This document shows positions 1 through 8,027 of a DNA stretch of 64,000 nt, piece after piece. Origin of the DNA: Janibacter cremeus. GTDB taxonomy: Bacteria > Actinomycetota > Actinomycetes > Actinomycetales > Dermatophilaceae. The notes under the pieces are model-generated. The model did not search any database. It was not told the origin of the DNA and saw nothing but the letters and a program-made list of their open reading frames with translations. Each line of letters begins with the position of its first letter. Position 1 is the stretch's first letter. Position numbers and translations under genes: made by a program. The DNA is taken from the NCBI RefSeq assembly GCF_013409205.1, contig NZ_JACCAE010000001.1, forward strand, positions 744,001 to 808,000. The letters are read 5' to 3'.

Positions 1-406
1 CGCCAGCGGCAGAATGTCACCGATCGCAGCGCCCACAGCCACTCCCTTCAGATCACATCCGCGCCCCAGATGCCAAGGCGGCCCCGGTTGTTGAGACCGA
101 TCCGATCTTCACCTGTTGAGGGTGAGTCAACTCACCCTGCAGGCAACGATACAGCCGAGTTGCGCGCTCTCAGTCAGGCAGGATCCGAGGTTCTCCGAAT
201 GCACGATGTTTCCGGGGTGCAGTCGTTTCGTGTGTAAGAGGAGAGAGGCGAGAATTCAGAAACGTGAGCTGTCGCCGAGATTTCGAGGCGTCCCTTGATG
301 GCGGATCAGCCTGCAGCGTAGACATGGAGACATCACGCTGACAGAATGAAACACGAAGAGGGCCGACGGCAAAGGACGCCTTCGCGAGATTCAAAGGGGA
401 GCGTAG
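1..406. other. Non-coding left edge
   Basis: I see no convincing gene here: the short open frames have neither coding-like third-position GC nor a recognisable product. The only structure noted is a small perfect inverted repeat, AGGGTGAG-TCAA-CTCACCCT, at about 119-138, which could be an operator or a weak terminator. The stretch is less GC-rich than most of the window. Confidence 0.5.
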
Positions 407-781
407 ATGTCGTTCTGGGATGTTCTCTGGCTCATCATCGTGAGTTTCGGCTTTCTCTTCTATCTGATGATGTTGTTCTCGATCATCGGCGACTTGTTCG
501 CCGACCATGAGACCCGCGGCATCGTCAAGGTGGTGTGGGTCGTCTTCTTGTTGGTTGTCCCATTGCTCACCGCGCTGGTGTACCTGCTCGTTCGTGGCGA
601 CGGGATGGCGCGCCGACGTGCCCGGACGGTCCAGTCGGCCGTTGATGCGCAGGACGCCTACATCAAGTCCGTGGCCACTCCTGCACCCGCTGATCAGATT
701 CAGAAGGCGAAGGCGTTGCTGGACGAGGGCACCATCACGCAGCAGGAGTACGACTCGCTCAAGAGCAAAGCCTTGAGCTAG
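407..781 (+). CDS. Small membrane protein with PLDc_N-like and SHOCT domains
   Basis: The 124-residue protein has two hydrophobic segments (about residues 5-30 and 43-66) arranged like the PLDc_N membrane module, with the sequence VPLLTALVYLLVRG at the end of the second helix. The C-terminal 28 residues (DQIQKAKALLDEGTITQQEY) match the SHOCT motif, a short oligomerisation-type helix pair. The family sits in the cytoplasmic membrane and has no known enzymatic activity. The ATG is preceded by AAAGGGGAG, a good ribosome binding site. The next gene starts 17 bases after the stop, so the two may be co-transcribed. Function is unknown. Confidence 0.8.
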   Translation: MSFWDVLWLIIVSFGFLFYLMMLFSIIGDLFADHETRGIVKVVWVVFLLVVPLLTALVYLLVRGDGMARRRARTVQSAVDAQDAYIKSVATPAPADQIQKAKALLDEGTITQQEYDSLKSKALS

Positions 782-798
782 ACCGCTGGTATCCCATC

Positions 799-1434
799 AT
801 GTCTGCCCAGACTGATGACCGTGCCGGGAAGGCCCGGGAGACGATCATCGTCATCGTGCTGTCCCTGACGGCTGTGCTCACCGCGTGGAGCGGCTTCGAG
901 AGCAGCAAGTGGGGCGGCAACATGTCCATCAACTTCTCGAAGGCGTCCGCGCAGCGGATCGAGGCATCCCGCCAGGCCACGCACGCCGACGCCGCGCGCG
1001 CCATTGATCTGCAGATCTTCGGCATCTATCTGAAGGCCGTTGCCGAAGATGACCAACGGCTCGCTGACTTCGCGCAAGAGCGTTTCACCCCCCACTTCGA
1101 GGTGGCCTTCAAAGAGTGGAAGTCCACGAAACCCCTGACGAACCCCTCAGCCCCCAAGAGCCCCTTCCAGCTCGACTCCTACCTCCCACCAGGGTCCATC
1201 AGGGCCGCAACCGCGGACGAGCGTGCCGACGCTCTCTTCCAAGAAGGCCTGGACGACAACGCGCGGGGTGACCGCTACACCCTGCTGACGGTGCTGTTCG
1301 CGCTGGTCCTCTTCTTCGCCGCCTTCACCACCCGCATCGAATCACGCGTCCTCGCGTGGGCTCTTGTGACGATGACCTCCGTCCTCATGATCGTCGGCAT
1401 CGCCTTCCTGGCCGTCCTGCCCAAACTGTTGTGA
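799..1434 (+). CDS. Membrane protein of unknown function
   Basis: The 211-residue protein has one hydrophobic helix near the N-terminus (residues about 14-34) and two near the C-terminus (about 155-175 and 183-207), enclosing a mostly polar central region of about 120 residues with several charged helices. The topology suggests a loop domain held at the membrane. I do not recognise a named family with confidence; similar uncharacterised proteins with this layout occur in many bacteria. It lies 17 bases downstream of the SHOCT-domain gene and probably forms a pair with it. The base composition is lower in GC than the metabolic genes further right. Confidence 0.7.
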   Translation: MSAQTDDRAGKARETIIVIVLSLTAVLTAWSGFESSKWGGNMSINFSKASAQRIEASRQATHADAARAIDLQIFGIYLKAVAEDDQRLADFAQERFTPHFEVAFKEWKSTKPLTNPSAPKSPFQLDSYLPPGSIRAATADERADALFQEGLDDNARGDRYTLLTVLFALVLFFAAFTTRIESRVLAWALVTMTSVLMIVGIAFLAVLPKLL

Positions 1435-1606
1435 AGCCGGGCCGGCGCCGGTGCAGTGCTACTCCATGGGCCTGCCGCTCGCGTGTCCCGCGTTCATGAC
1501 CGTGTCCAAGGCCGTGCGAGCAAACCGCACCCGAAACCTTGCCGCGATCGAGTTCAGCCTGTCCAACTGCAGAATCGAAGGCCTCAATCTCCAAGATCCC
1601 AGCTGT

Positions 1607-2008
1607 TCAGCCACCGCGGCCACGCAGGACCACGCCGAAGATGAAGAACATCACCAGCCATATCGCGAGCCCCGTGATGAGGAAGATCCCGATCACGACG
1701 AGGTAGGCGAGAGGACTGTTGAGGGGGAACCAGCCGCTCAAGATCAGCGCAGGAAGTACCGTGCAGAGCATGATCGTGAAATGGATCGCCGATTGGCGCG
1801 GGAGTTCCCACCGGTCGACTCCGTAGATGACCGAGGCGCCGCTCGTGGCCGCGACAATCACGCCTACAGCGAAGGTGCTTCGCGCATTGGCCGAGTCCCC
1901 CTCGACAAGCAAGGCGATGCCCATCACCCCGAAAATGACGGAGGCAGCACCTGCCAAGATGAGTCCTCGACGAAGCGGCGCCATGGCGTCATGGTATCCA
2001 CGCACCAT
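1607..2008 (-). CDS. Four-helix membrane protein, DUF3021-like
   Basis: The 133-residue product has four predicted membrane helices and little else. The sequence around QSAIHFTIMLCTVLPALILSG resembles the conserved centre of DUF3021 membrane proteins, which are often encoded beside LytTR regulators; no such regulator is present here. The start is uncertain: the longest form begins at 2008, while an internal ATG at 1984 (MAPLRRG) gives a more compact N-terminus directly before the first helix. Neither has a strong ribosome binding site. It lies beside a broken membrane-protein gene, so this small region looks like genome debris around one intact gene. Confidence 0.55.
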   Translation of the reverse strand: MVRGYHDAMAPLRRGLILAGAASVIFGVMGIALLVEGDSANARSTFAVGVIVAATSGASVIYGVDRWELPRQSAIHFTIMLCTVLPALILSGWFPLNSPLAYLVVIGIFLITGLAIWLVMFFIFGVVLRGRGG

Positions 2009-2029
2009 GGCCCCGATGAGGGTCCGTCA

Positions 2030-2186
2030 GCGATGGGTTGAGGCCCGAGAGCAGGGCACCGAGGCCGAGGGATGCCACGATCACGTTGACGATGACGAGC
2101 CCGAGGACCCAGCCCAGGGCGAAGGCAGAGCCACGTGACTTGGCCTGCGGGGTTCCGGGCATCAAGATGACCGCGATCAGATCCAT
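2030..2186 (-). pseudogene. Fragment of a Sap/GAP-family membrane protein
   Basis: On the minus strand this stretch reads MDLIAVILMPGTPQAKSRGS followed by AFALGWVLGLVIVNVIVASL. This is the conserved first loop and second helix of the GAP (Sap, sulfolipid-addressing) membrane protein family, which normally runs to more than 200 residues. The first helix upstream and all later helices are missing, and the flanking translation is not protein-like. I read it as a remnant of a deleted gene. The call rests on recall of the family motif; the rest of 2009-2430 holds nothing I can identify. Confidence 0.45.
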
Positions 2187-2430
2187 GCCTGGATGTCGAG
2201 GCTCCTCATGTCTAGTAGCCGAGACCGATCCGGAGTTTGGGCAACACGAGCGGGAAGGGCAACTGAGGGTCCGATCGGGAGGGTAGTCGCTGGGTCGCGC
2301 GGTACACCTCGAGAGGCTGCTGGTGGCCGGATCGGTCCTCAGCCAGCACATGCTGTGATTTTCACCACACCGCGAGAGTCGCGACTATGATCCGAAGGTC
2401 CGTACTGATACTCACAACCAGGAGATCATC

Positions 2431-2919
2431 ATGGCCACATTGACCGTATGGAAGTTCCCCCAAGAGGGCGATGCGCAACGAGCCGTTGACACCCTTGAAG
2501 GGTTGCAGCGACAGGAGCTGATCAAGATCCACGACGCGGCTCTGGTCGAATGGACCGAGGGTAAGAAGAAGCCGAAGACCCGACAGCTGAACGACCTGAC
2601 GGGCGCCGGGGCGCTCGGTGGGGCGTTCTGGGGTCTCCTCTTCGGCCTGCTGTTCTTCATCCCGCTGCTCGGCTTTGCGTTGGGCGCGGCGGGTGGCGCA
2701 CTCGCCGGCTCGCTGCGCGACGTCGGGATCGACGACGAGTTCATCGAAGAAACCAAGAAGTCGGTGACGCCCGGGACGTCTGCGCTCTTCGTCCTTACCT
2801 CTGACGCCGTACAGGACAAGGTCCACGATGCCTTCGGTGACCTGAACGCCGAACTCGTGCACACCAACCTTTCCGCAGAGGACGAGGCGAAGCTGCATGA
2901 GGTATTCGGCGAGCACTGA
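2431..2919 (+). CDS. DUF1269-type membrane-associated protein
   Basis: The 162-residue protein starts MATLTVWKFPQEGDAQRAVD and matches the DUF1269 family: an N-terminal alpha/beta half, a central Gly-rich hydrophobic hairpin (residues about 57-97, with FWGLLFGLLFFIPLLGFALG), then a second alpha/beta half containing SALFVLTSDAV. Length and order are normal for the family, which is thought to be membrane-associated and is often stress-linked; no biochemical function is established. The ATG follows AACCAGGAGATCATC, giving an AGGAG ribosome binding site. It stands alone, flanked by remnants on both sides. Confidence 0.85.
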   Translation: MATLTVWKFPQEGDAQRAVDTLEGLQRQELIKIHDAALVEWTEGKKKPKTRQLNDLTGAGALGGAFWGLLFGLLFFIPLLGFALGAAGGALAGSLRDVGIDDEFIEETKKSVTPGTSALFVLTSDAVQDKVHDAFGDLNAELVHTNLSAEDEAKLHEVFGEH

Positions 2920-2939
2920 CATCGGGTCGTGGCTGTGAT

Positions 2940-3257
2940 GACGCGAGGGTGCGCCAAGACAGCAGCCAGGAATAGGTTGCTTCCTTCAGCGACCGGCAGG
3001 TGAGCGATGTCGCCGACGTAGCGGCGACTGGGTCATCGTCCGTGAAGTCACGCTCCAGCAGGTCCCGCACCTTCTGCCCCGGGGCAGAAGGTGCGGTCCG
3101 TGGTGCGCACGCGGCGCTTCTTGGAGTACCGGTGGCCTCGGCCATGCGCATCGTCCGCTCCGTCGTTGAACTCGGCCGTCACCCGCGGGAGCGACTGACA
3201 CAGTCGCTTCACCTCCAAGATGGCGCGGTTGTCTGCGACGAGTTGGACGCCACTCAC
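2940..3257 (-). pseudogene. Decayed IS3-family transposase (OrfB) remnant
   Basis: Short minus-strand pieces match the start of an IS3-type OrfB catalytic region in order: LPRVTAEFND, then YSKKRRVRTT, then KVRDLLERDFTDDDP, and after a frame change YVGDIAHLPVAEGSNLFLAA. The last two are the usual linker and the beginning of the DDE integrase core (consensus like DLLRRDFTA...YVGDITYLPLADG). At least two frameshifts separate the pieces and both ends are missing, so it cannot be active. A 32-base perfect palindrome at 3065-3096 lies in the middle of it. It marks a past insertion in this gene-poor region. Confidence 0.6.
3065..3096. repeat. 32-base perfect palindrome
   Basis: Arms CCGCACCTTCTGCCCC and GGGGCAGAAGGTGCGG meet with no spacer. 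It interrupts the transposase remnant between its RTT and KVRDLL motifs. No promoter or gene end is adjacent, so a terminator role is not evident. Confidence 0.85.
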
Positions 3258-3483
3258 CGATGTATCTGCCGATCAGATGCTGCTTCTGATGCTTTATTGG
3301 TGACGTCCCATATTCGATTTGCGCGAATTGCTCGGGTTGGGGTGCATGCGAACTGCCCCTTTCCGGCGATGCGCACCCTTCCCAGGTGCACGCTGATCAG
3401 GTGGCACGAAGGTCACCTTGATGATCACCGTGTCACCTGACGCGACCCCTGCGGGCGGCATCGGCACTCCCGGCCTTGGCTGG
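3258..3483. other. Intergenic, no gene seen
   Basis: AT-richer sequence (for example around 3280-3330) between the transposase remnant and the end of hmuO. No open frame here has coding character and I found no strong hairpin. Confidence 0.5.
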
Positions 3484-4140
3484 CTACTGCTTGACGATGT
3501 TCGTCGACAATTCGGTGAAGAGTGCTCCGTTGAGGCCGAAGACGTCCTTGACCTCTGCGAGAACTGCGTCCTTGTCCTCTTCGGTCAGGGGCAGTGCGTC
3601 CAGACGGGCACGGTAGGCGTCTTTGTAGGGCTTGGGCTTGGGGATCTCGGTGAACTCGTAGAAGCGCACACCCTCTGGCCGCTCGAGCTCGTAGGTGCGC
3701 GTGAGGATCCGGCCGATCGCCTGACCGCCGGAGAGATCACCGAGGTAGCGGGTGTAGTGGTGCGCGATGTAGAGCTTGGGGTCCCGCCGAGTGGCCTCGA
3801 TCCGGGCGACGTAGGCGTCAGCGGCCCGACTGGTGACTGCGCACCCCTCCCCCTTCGTCCAGAAGTCCAGGTCCGCGTCGAGTGCGGCGAGACGCTCCAG
3901 CTCCGGGTCCAGGACCACCGCGACCAGTGGGTTCGAGGCCAGCTCGCGCCCGACCTCCTCCAGCGCGGCGTACACCGGGCGAAGCACGGCGAGGTAATGG
4001 GCGTACCCCTCCGCGTCGAGGCGTCCGGCGAGCAGCTCGGACATGAAGGTCGAGCCCTCTGCGGCCTCGTGCTCGACCTTCGAGCCCTCGCGAACGAGGG
4101 TGGACAACGTGATGATCGGCGCCGGTGTGCTGATGGTCAT
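3484..4140 (-). CDS. hmuO: Biliverdin-producing heme oxygenase
   Basis: This 218-residue protein matches HmuO/HO-1 type heme oxygenases, which cleave heme to biliverdin, CO and Fe2+ in the cytoplasm. Visible hallmarks are the proximal heme-ligand segment KVEHEAAE near residue 25 and the distal-helix motif GDLSGGQAIGR around residue 140. The size is normal for the family. Its ATG at 4140 overlaps the stop of hmuV by four bases (ATGA), so it is the last gene of the htaA-hmuT-hmuU-hmuV-hmuO operon. The order makes functional sense: heme is captured, imported, then degraded for iron. Regulation is probably from the iron box at 7938-7968. Confidence 0.95.
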   Translation of the reverse strand: MTISTPAPIITLSTLVREGSKVEHEAAEGSTFMSELLAGRLDAEGYAHYLAVLRPVYAALEEVGRELASNPLVAVVLDPELERLAALDADLDFWTKGEGCAVTSRAADAYVARIEATRRDPKLYIAHHYTRYLGDLSGGQAIGRILTRTYELERPEGVRFYEFTEIPKPKPYKDAYRARLDALPLTEEDKDAVLAEVKDVFGLNGALFTELSTNIVKQ

Positions 4141-4937
4141 GATGACTCCAATGGTGGTGGGGTGGTGACGAATTCGCGATCGGGCACGACGACGAGGTGG
4201 CCGTCGGGTGAGGTGAGCAGGTGCGCGTCCACTCCGTAGACGCAGCGCACCAGCTGCGGGGTGAGGACCTCGGTCGGGCTGCCGACCGTACCGAGGGTGC
4301 CGTTGGCGATGACGGCGATCTGGTCGGCGTAGGCGGCGGCGAGGGACAGGTCGTGCAGGACGACGATGACCGCCTTCCCTTCGTGGGTCAGACGTCGGGC
4401 GAGCGTCATGATCTCTTCCTGGTGGCGCAGGTCGAGTGCCGCGGTCGGCTCGTCGAGAAGGACGGTGGCGGTGCGTTGGGCGAGCACCCGGGCGAGGCTG
4501 ACGCGCGCCCGCTCGCCCCCGGACAGGGTGCTGAAGGGCCGATGGGCGAGGTGGTGGACATCGGCTGCAGTCATCGCCTCGTCCACGGCCTGCTCGTCCT
4601 CGTCCGCCTCGGGTCGCCCCGACCAAGGATTGCGGCCCATCTCGACGACCTGGCGTCCGGTGAAGCCGAAGCTCACCTCGTTGCTCTGCAGGAGAACCGC
4701 ACGCTCCCGCGCCAGCTCGCTCGCCGACCACTGCCGCAGGGGACGGCCGCCGATGAGCACTTCCCCGCTGGAGAGCGGCAGGTCGCCGCACATCAACGCC
4801 AGCAGGGTCGACTTGCCTGCGCCGTTGGGACCTACGAGGGCGAGCAGGCGTCCCGGCTCCACCCGCAGCGATACGCCGCTGAGCACCTCCCGGCCCCCGC
4901 GGTGGCAGCCGATGTCGGTCAGGACGATGTCGGTCAT
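4137..4937 (-). CDS. hmuV: Heme ABC transporter ATP-binding protein
   Basis: The 266-residue ATPase has a Walker A motif GPNGAGKS (residues 36-43), the ABC signature LSGGERARV, Walker B VLLDEPTAALD and the switch histidine in VLHDLSLAA. It matches the FepC/HmuV class that drives heme or siderophore import with FecCD-type permeases. The ATG at 4937 overlaps the hmuU stop by four bases and its own stop overlaps hmuO by four bases, indicating translational coupling. The hmuO and hmuT neighbours make heme the likely substrate rather than a siderophore. Confidence 0.93.
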   Translation of the reverse strand: MTDIVLTDIGCHRGGREVLSGVSLRVEPGRLLALVGPNGAGKSTLLALMCGDLPLSSGEVLIGGRPLRQWSASELARERAVLLQSNEVSFGFTGRQVVEMGRNPWSGRPEADEDEQAVDEAMTAADVHHLAHRPFSTLSGGERARVSLARVLAQRTATVLLDEPTAALDLRHQEEIMTLARRLTHEGKAVIVVLHDLSLAAAYADQIAVIANGTLGTVGSPTEVLTPQLVRCVYGVDAHLLTSPDGHLVVVPDREFVTTPPPLESS

Positions 4938-5965
4938 GCCCAGCCCCCCGCCCGGCGGCGGGAGCGGATGATGAGGTACAGGAAGAACGGACCACCGATG
5001 AGCGAGGTGAGGAGACCGATCGGCAGGTCGGCGGCCTCCATGGCCGTCCGGGCCACGATGTCGGCCCACACCAGCAGCACGGCTCCGCCGAGCATGCTTG
5101 CCGGGATGAGCATCCGGTGCCCGGGGCCGAGGACCATCCGCAGCAGGTGCGGCACCACGAGCCCGACGAAGGCGATGATCCCGGCGAAGGCGACCCCCAC
5201 TGCGGTGAGCAGCGCGACGAGGACGATCGACCCGCTGCGCAATCGCTCCACCCGGATACCCAGGTGGGCGGCTGTCCGCTCCCCCAGCGAGAGCAGGTCG
5301 TACTGCCGGGCCAGGACCCAGCAGGCGGCGACCGCCGGCAGAGTGACCAGCAGGACCACGACGACCTCGGGCCAGCGCGCTCCATTGAGGGTGCCGAGCT
5401 GGAAGAAGACGATCTGCTCACGGGTACCGGTGCTGCCGGCGAACATCACCAGCGCCATGCCCGCACCGGCGAAGGCATTGACCGCGATGCCGGTGAGCAG
5501 CAGGGTGACGACCTCGGTGCGGCCGTGGCTGCGGGAGACGAGGTAGACCAGCAGTGTCGAGGCGAATCCACCGACGAAGGCGGCCGCCGCGATCGCCCAC
5601 ACACCCAGGAACGTGGCCCCGGCCGCGATGGCGACAGCGGCGCCGAGCGCGGCTCCGGCGGAGACTCCGACGACGCCCGGCTCGGCAAGGGGGTTGCCGA
5701 AGATCGCCTGCATGACCGCGCCGGCCACGGCAAGACCGGCGCCGACGAGCATGCTCATCAGGGCCCGGGGGAAGCGGATCTGCTGCAGCGAGGCATTCAT
5801 GATCTCCGGCTGCGGCACCCATGTCGTCGACCAGCCCAGGGCGTCGAGCAGGCTGCCGGCCGCCCCCTTCGCCCCGACCCCGAGCTGGCCGATGGACACG
5901 GAGAGAAGCAGACCGACGACCACCAGGAGGAGCAGGACCACGTGGATGGACGTGCTGCGGATCAC
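4934..5965 (-). CDS. hmuU: Heme ABC transporter permease (FecCD family)
   Basis: The 343-residue protein is almost entirely hydrophobic, with about nine to ten membrane helices. It carries FecCD motifs such as RFPRALMSMLVGAGLAVAG, GNPLAEPGVVGVSAGAALG and GLVVPHLLRM. It forms the membrane channel of the heme importer with HmuT and HmuV. The start is a GTG at 5965 (VIRSTSIHVV) overlapping the hmuT stop as GTGA; upstream extension of the frame is not protein-like. Length is typical of the family. Confidence 0.92.
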   Translation of the reverse strand: MIRSTSIHVVLLLLVVVGLLLSVSIGQLGVGAKGAAGSLLDALGWSTTWVPQPEIMNASLQQIRFPRALMSMLVGAGLAVAGAVMQAIFGNPLAEPGVVGVSAGAALGAAVAIAAGATFLGVWAIAAAAFVGGFASTLLVYLVSRSHGRTEVVTLLLTGIAVNAFAGAGMALVMFAGSTGTREQIVFFQLGTLNGARWPEVVVVLLVTLPAVAACWVLARQYDLLSLGERTAAHLGIRVERLRSGSIVLVALLTAVGVAFAGIIAFVGLVVPHLLRMVLGPGHRMLIPASMLGGAVLLVWADIVARTAMEAADLPIGLLTSLIGGPFFLYLIIRSRRRAGGWA

Positions 5966-7086
5966 GAGGCCCCACCCTCGGGTGCGTAGACCGCTCGCGC
6001 CAGCGCTGCGAGGATCCGGGCACTGCGGGGACCGAAGGAGAGGATGTCGCCGTCGGCCATGTCGACGAAGCGGCGGTTCTGGCCGGCATTCGTCAGCGCG
6101 AGCGCCGGCTTGTCCTGCAGCAGATGGTCGATGCCGCCGGCGGACGTGAGCCCGTCGGTCATGACGAGGATCAGGTCCGGGTTGGCGGAGGTGATCGCCT
6201 CGTCGGTCATCGGGCGCTGCCCCGGCCATCCCTGCTCGGATGCGACGTCGATCCCGCCGAGACCCTCGATCAGGTCGTCCGCGCCGGACTCGTCGCCGAA
6301 GAGGTAGTACACCCCGGAGTTGCCCCGGATGTAGAGGAAGATCATTCGGGCCTTCTCCTTGCGGGCATGCGGCGCGAGTCGTTCGATCTGCTGCGTGGTC
6401 TGCTCGACTTCGTCAGTGATCCGCTGCGCGAGTTGGGCACCCACGCCTGGTACTCCGTAGATCGCGCCGACGTCCTCGGCCAGACGTGCCGCCCCGGCGA
6501 AGGAGGCATCGTTCTCGACGAAGACGACCGTCACCCCCACGTCCTGCAGTTGCTCCACGACGTCCCTGGGACCGATGGAGCCGTCCGTGATCACCAGTGA
6601 GGGCTCCAGTGCGAGCACGGCCTCGGCATTGATCGAATGACCACCGGAGGTCACCACCGGCAGATCCTCCGCACCGGGGAAGGTCGTTGATTGATCCCGC
6701 CCGACAAGGGTCTTGCCCAAACCCAGGCCGTGGACGGTCGCTGCCAAGGCTCCGGAGAGATCCATCGCGATGACGCGAGAGGCATCGGTGACATCGACCG
6801 GCCGGTCGCCCCCGCGGTCATGGGAGGTCACGCTCGCCGGTAGCTGTGGCGTCGTGTCCGTCGTGATCGGATCGACGTGCTCGTCAGTGAGCAGGGCAGT
6901 GCTCGGCCCCTGGTGGGTGCGCGGCGAGTCGATGGGTGTCACCTGCGACAGTGGCGTCGTCGTCACCGCACTGGCACCGTCGTCACCGACCGGCTGACCG
7001 GTACTGGTGCCACAGCCCGCGAGGGCGACCAGCGAGGCCGTGAGCAGCATCAGGAGTCGGCAACGCACCTGTGCAGACCCGGTCAT
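5962..7086 (-). CDS. hmuT: Heme-binding lipoprotein of the ABC importer
   Basis: The 374-residue protein starts with a lipoprotein signal peptide ending in the lipobox LVALAGC (Cys25), then a low-complexity linker of about 60 residues, then a class III periplasmic-binding fold (TroA/FepB type) with SRVIAMDLSGALAATVHGLG and NPDLILVMTDG. HmuT proteins are anchored outside the membrane and hand heme to HmuUV. The ATG at 7086 overlaps the preceding htaA-like gene by four bases. The gene order matches corynebacterial hta/hmu loci. Exact heme ligands cannot be assigned from the sequence alone. Confidence 0.93.
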   Translation of the reverse strand: MTGSAQVRCRLLMLLTASLVALAGCGTSTGQPVGDDGASAVTTTPLSQVTPIDSPRTHQGPSTALLTDEHVDPITTDTTPQLPASVTSHDRGGDRPVDVTDASRVIAMDLSGALAATVHGLGLGKTLVGRDQSTTFPGAEDLPVVTSGGHSINAEAVLALEPSLVITDGSIGPRDVVEQLQDVGVTVVFVENDASFAGAARLAEDVGAIYGVPGVGAQLAQRITDEVEQTTQQIERLAPHARKEKARMIFLYIRGNSGVYYLFGDESGADDLIEGLGGIDVASEQGWPGQRPMTDEAITSANPDLILVMTDGLTSAGGIDHLLQDKPALALTNAGQNRRFVDMADGDILSFGPRSARILAALARAVYAPEGGAS

Positions 7087-7892
7087 GCGGCGTGCCTCCG
7101 TCGACGAAGCACCAGCGTGGCCGCCCCCGCACACACGGCGAGCCCTGCCCCACCGACCACGGCCAGGGCCATACCGTCGTCATCCGACTCCGTCGGGTCA
7201 GACGATGCCGCCGCGGCCATCTCGGGACGGCACTGGGAATCTGTGGTGATCGTCAGGGAGATCGGGTCGAAGGCAGTGCCGGGAGGGTAGTTGGAGAAGG
7301 CCTCCTCGCCCTTCGTCGTGAGCGTCGTCGGGGCATCAGTGACCGTGATCGTCGTCTGGCCGGATGCGGTGTCGACCTCGGCGTCGCTCAGGTCAAGAGT
7401 GACGAAGGGGACGTCCGACTGGGTCGTCGTGTCGTCTTCCCCCGCCATCGCCGCCTCCATCGTCCCGCTGACGATGTCGAGCACGAGCACGGCGCTCTCG
7501 CCGTCGACGCGCACCCGCGGATCACTCATCGTCACGCCCAAGGCACCGTCGTGACCGGTGAAGGTGATCGACCCCTCGAAGGCGACCGAGCCGGTGCCGG
7601 ACCCGCTCTCGAAGGCACCCTTCCCCTTCGCCCAGATGAAGTGCGGGGTCGCGTAGGTGGCGTCCCCACTGGTGGACCAGTCCCCGTCGGCGATCGAGCT
7701 GGAGATGTAGGAGCGGAAGCTCTCCTTGAAGCCCCATGTCAGGTCGGTGCCCTGCGCCCGGCACTGCCGACTCGGCGAGGCCGGGGAGCTGCTGCTGTCG
7801 GCGTACACCGTTCCCGTCCCCAGGAGGACAAGAGCGAAGGGAGTCGCCAGTACGAGACAGATCCGGCGAACCCATGCCTTTGCGGACCACAT
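7083..7892 (-). CDS. HtaA-domain cell-surface heme-binding protein
   Basis: The 269-residue protein has a signal peptide (hydrophobic stretch about residues 12-30), one HtaA/CR domain, and a C-terminal helix followed by RRRRHAA, which suggests a membrane-anchored surface protein. The domain starts LTWGFKESFRSYISSSIADG and contains the typical FSGSITFTGHDG-like strand (here FEGSITFTGHDG) and DPRVRV. In corynebacteria such proteins bind heme and pass it to HmuT. The ATG at 7892 is used because the upstream TTG at 7931 adds only an Arg-rich tail. AAAGGAGAG lies a rather long 14 bases before this ATG. It is the first gene of the hmu operon. Confidence 0.88.
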   Translation of the reverse strand: MWSAKAWVRRICLVLATPFALVLLGTGTVYADSSSSPASPSRQCRAQGTDLTWGFKESFRSYISSSIADGDWSTSGDATYATPHFIWAKGKGAFESGSGTGSVAFEGSITFTGHDGALGVTMSDPRVRVDGESAVLVLDIVSGTMEAAMAGEDDTTTQSDVPFVTLDLSDAEVDTASGQTTITVTDAPTTLTTKGEEAFSNYPPGTAFDPISLTITTDSQCRPEMAAAASSDPTESDDDGMALAVVGGAGLAVCAGAATLVLRRRRHAA

Positions 7893-7937
7893 TCGACGTA
7901 CCCGGCCTCTCCTTTGACGAACATCCTGCAAACTGTG

Positions 7938-7968
7938 GTGAGGCTACCCTAATTTAGGTTAGCCTCAC
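7938..7968. promoter_or_regulatory. Probable DtxR/IdeR iron box between divergent genes
   Basis: A 31-base near-perfect palindrome runs from GTGAGGCT to AGCCTCAC around TAATTTAGG, with a single mismatched pair. Reading TTAGGTTAGCCTCACCT from 7954 gives about 15 of 19 matches to the DtxR/IdeR consensus (TTAGGTTAGGCTAACCTAA), and the opposite strand gives an overlapping second copy. It lies between the htaA-like gene and the divergent secreted-protein gene, so one iron-loaded repressor could control both directions. Confidence 0.8.
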
Positions 7969-8027
7969 CTTTGTTCGAAGGGTGCGTCAGATTCCGACCC
8001 GCCCCACCACCTCGAAAGGCACGCAGA

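Noticed and set aside
2940..3257. Functional insertion sequence
   Set aside because: The transposase has at least two frameshifts, lacks most of the catalytic domain, and no terminal repeats could be paired.
3484..5421. A 645-residue fusion ending in heme oxygenase
   Set aside because: The N-terminal 430 residues are low-complexity Arg/Ser/Pro shadows of hmuU and hmuV; the true start is the ATG at 4140 overlapping hmuV.
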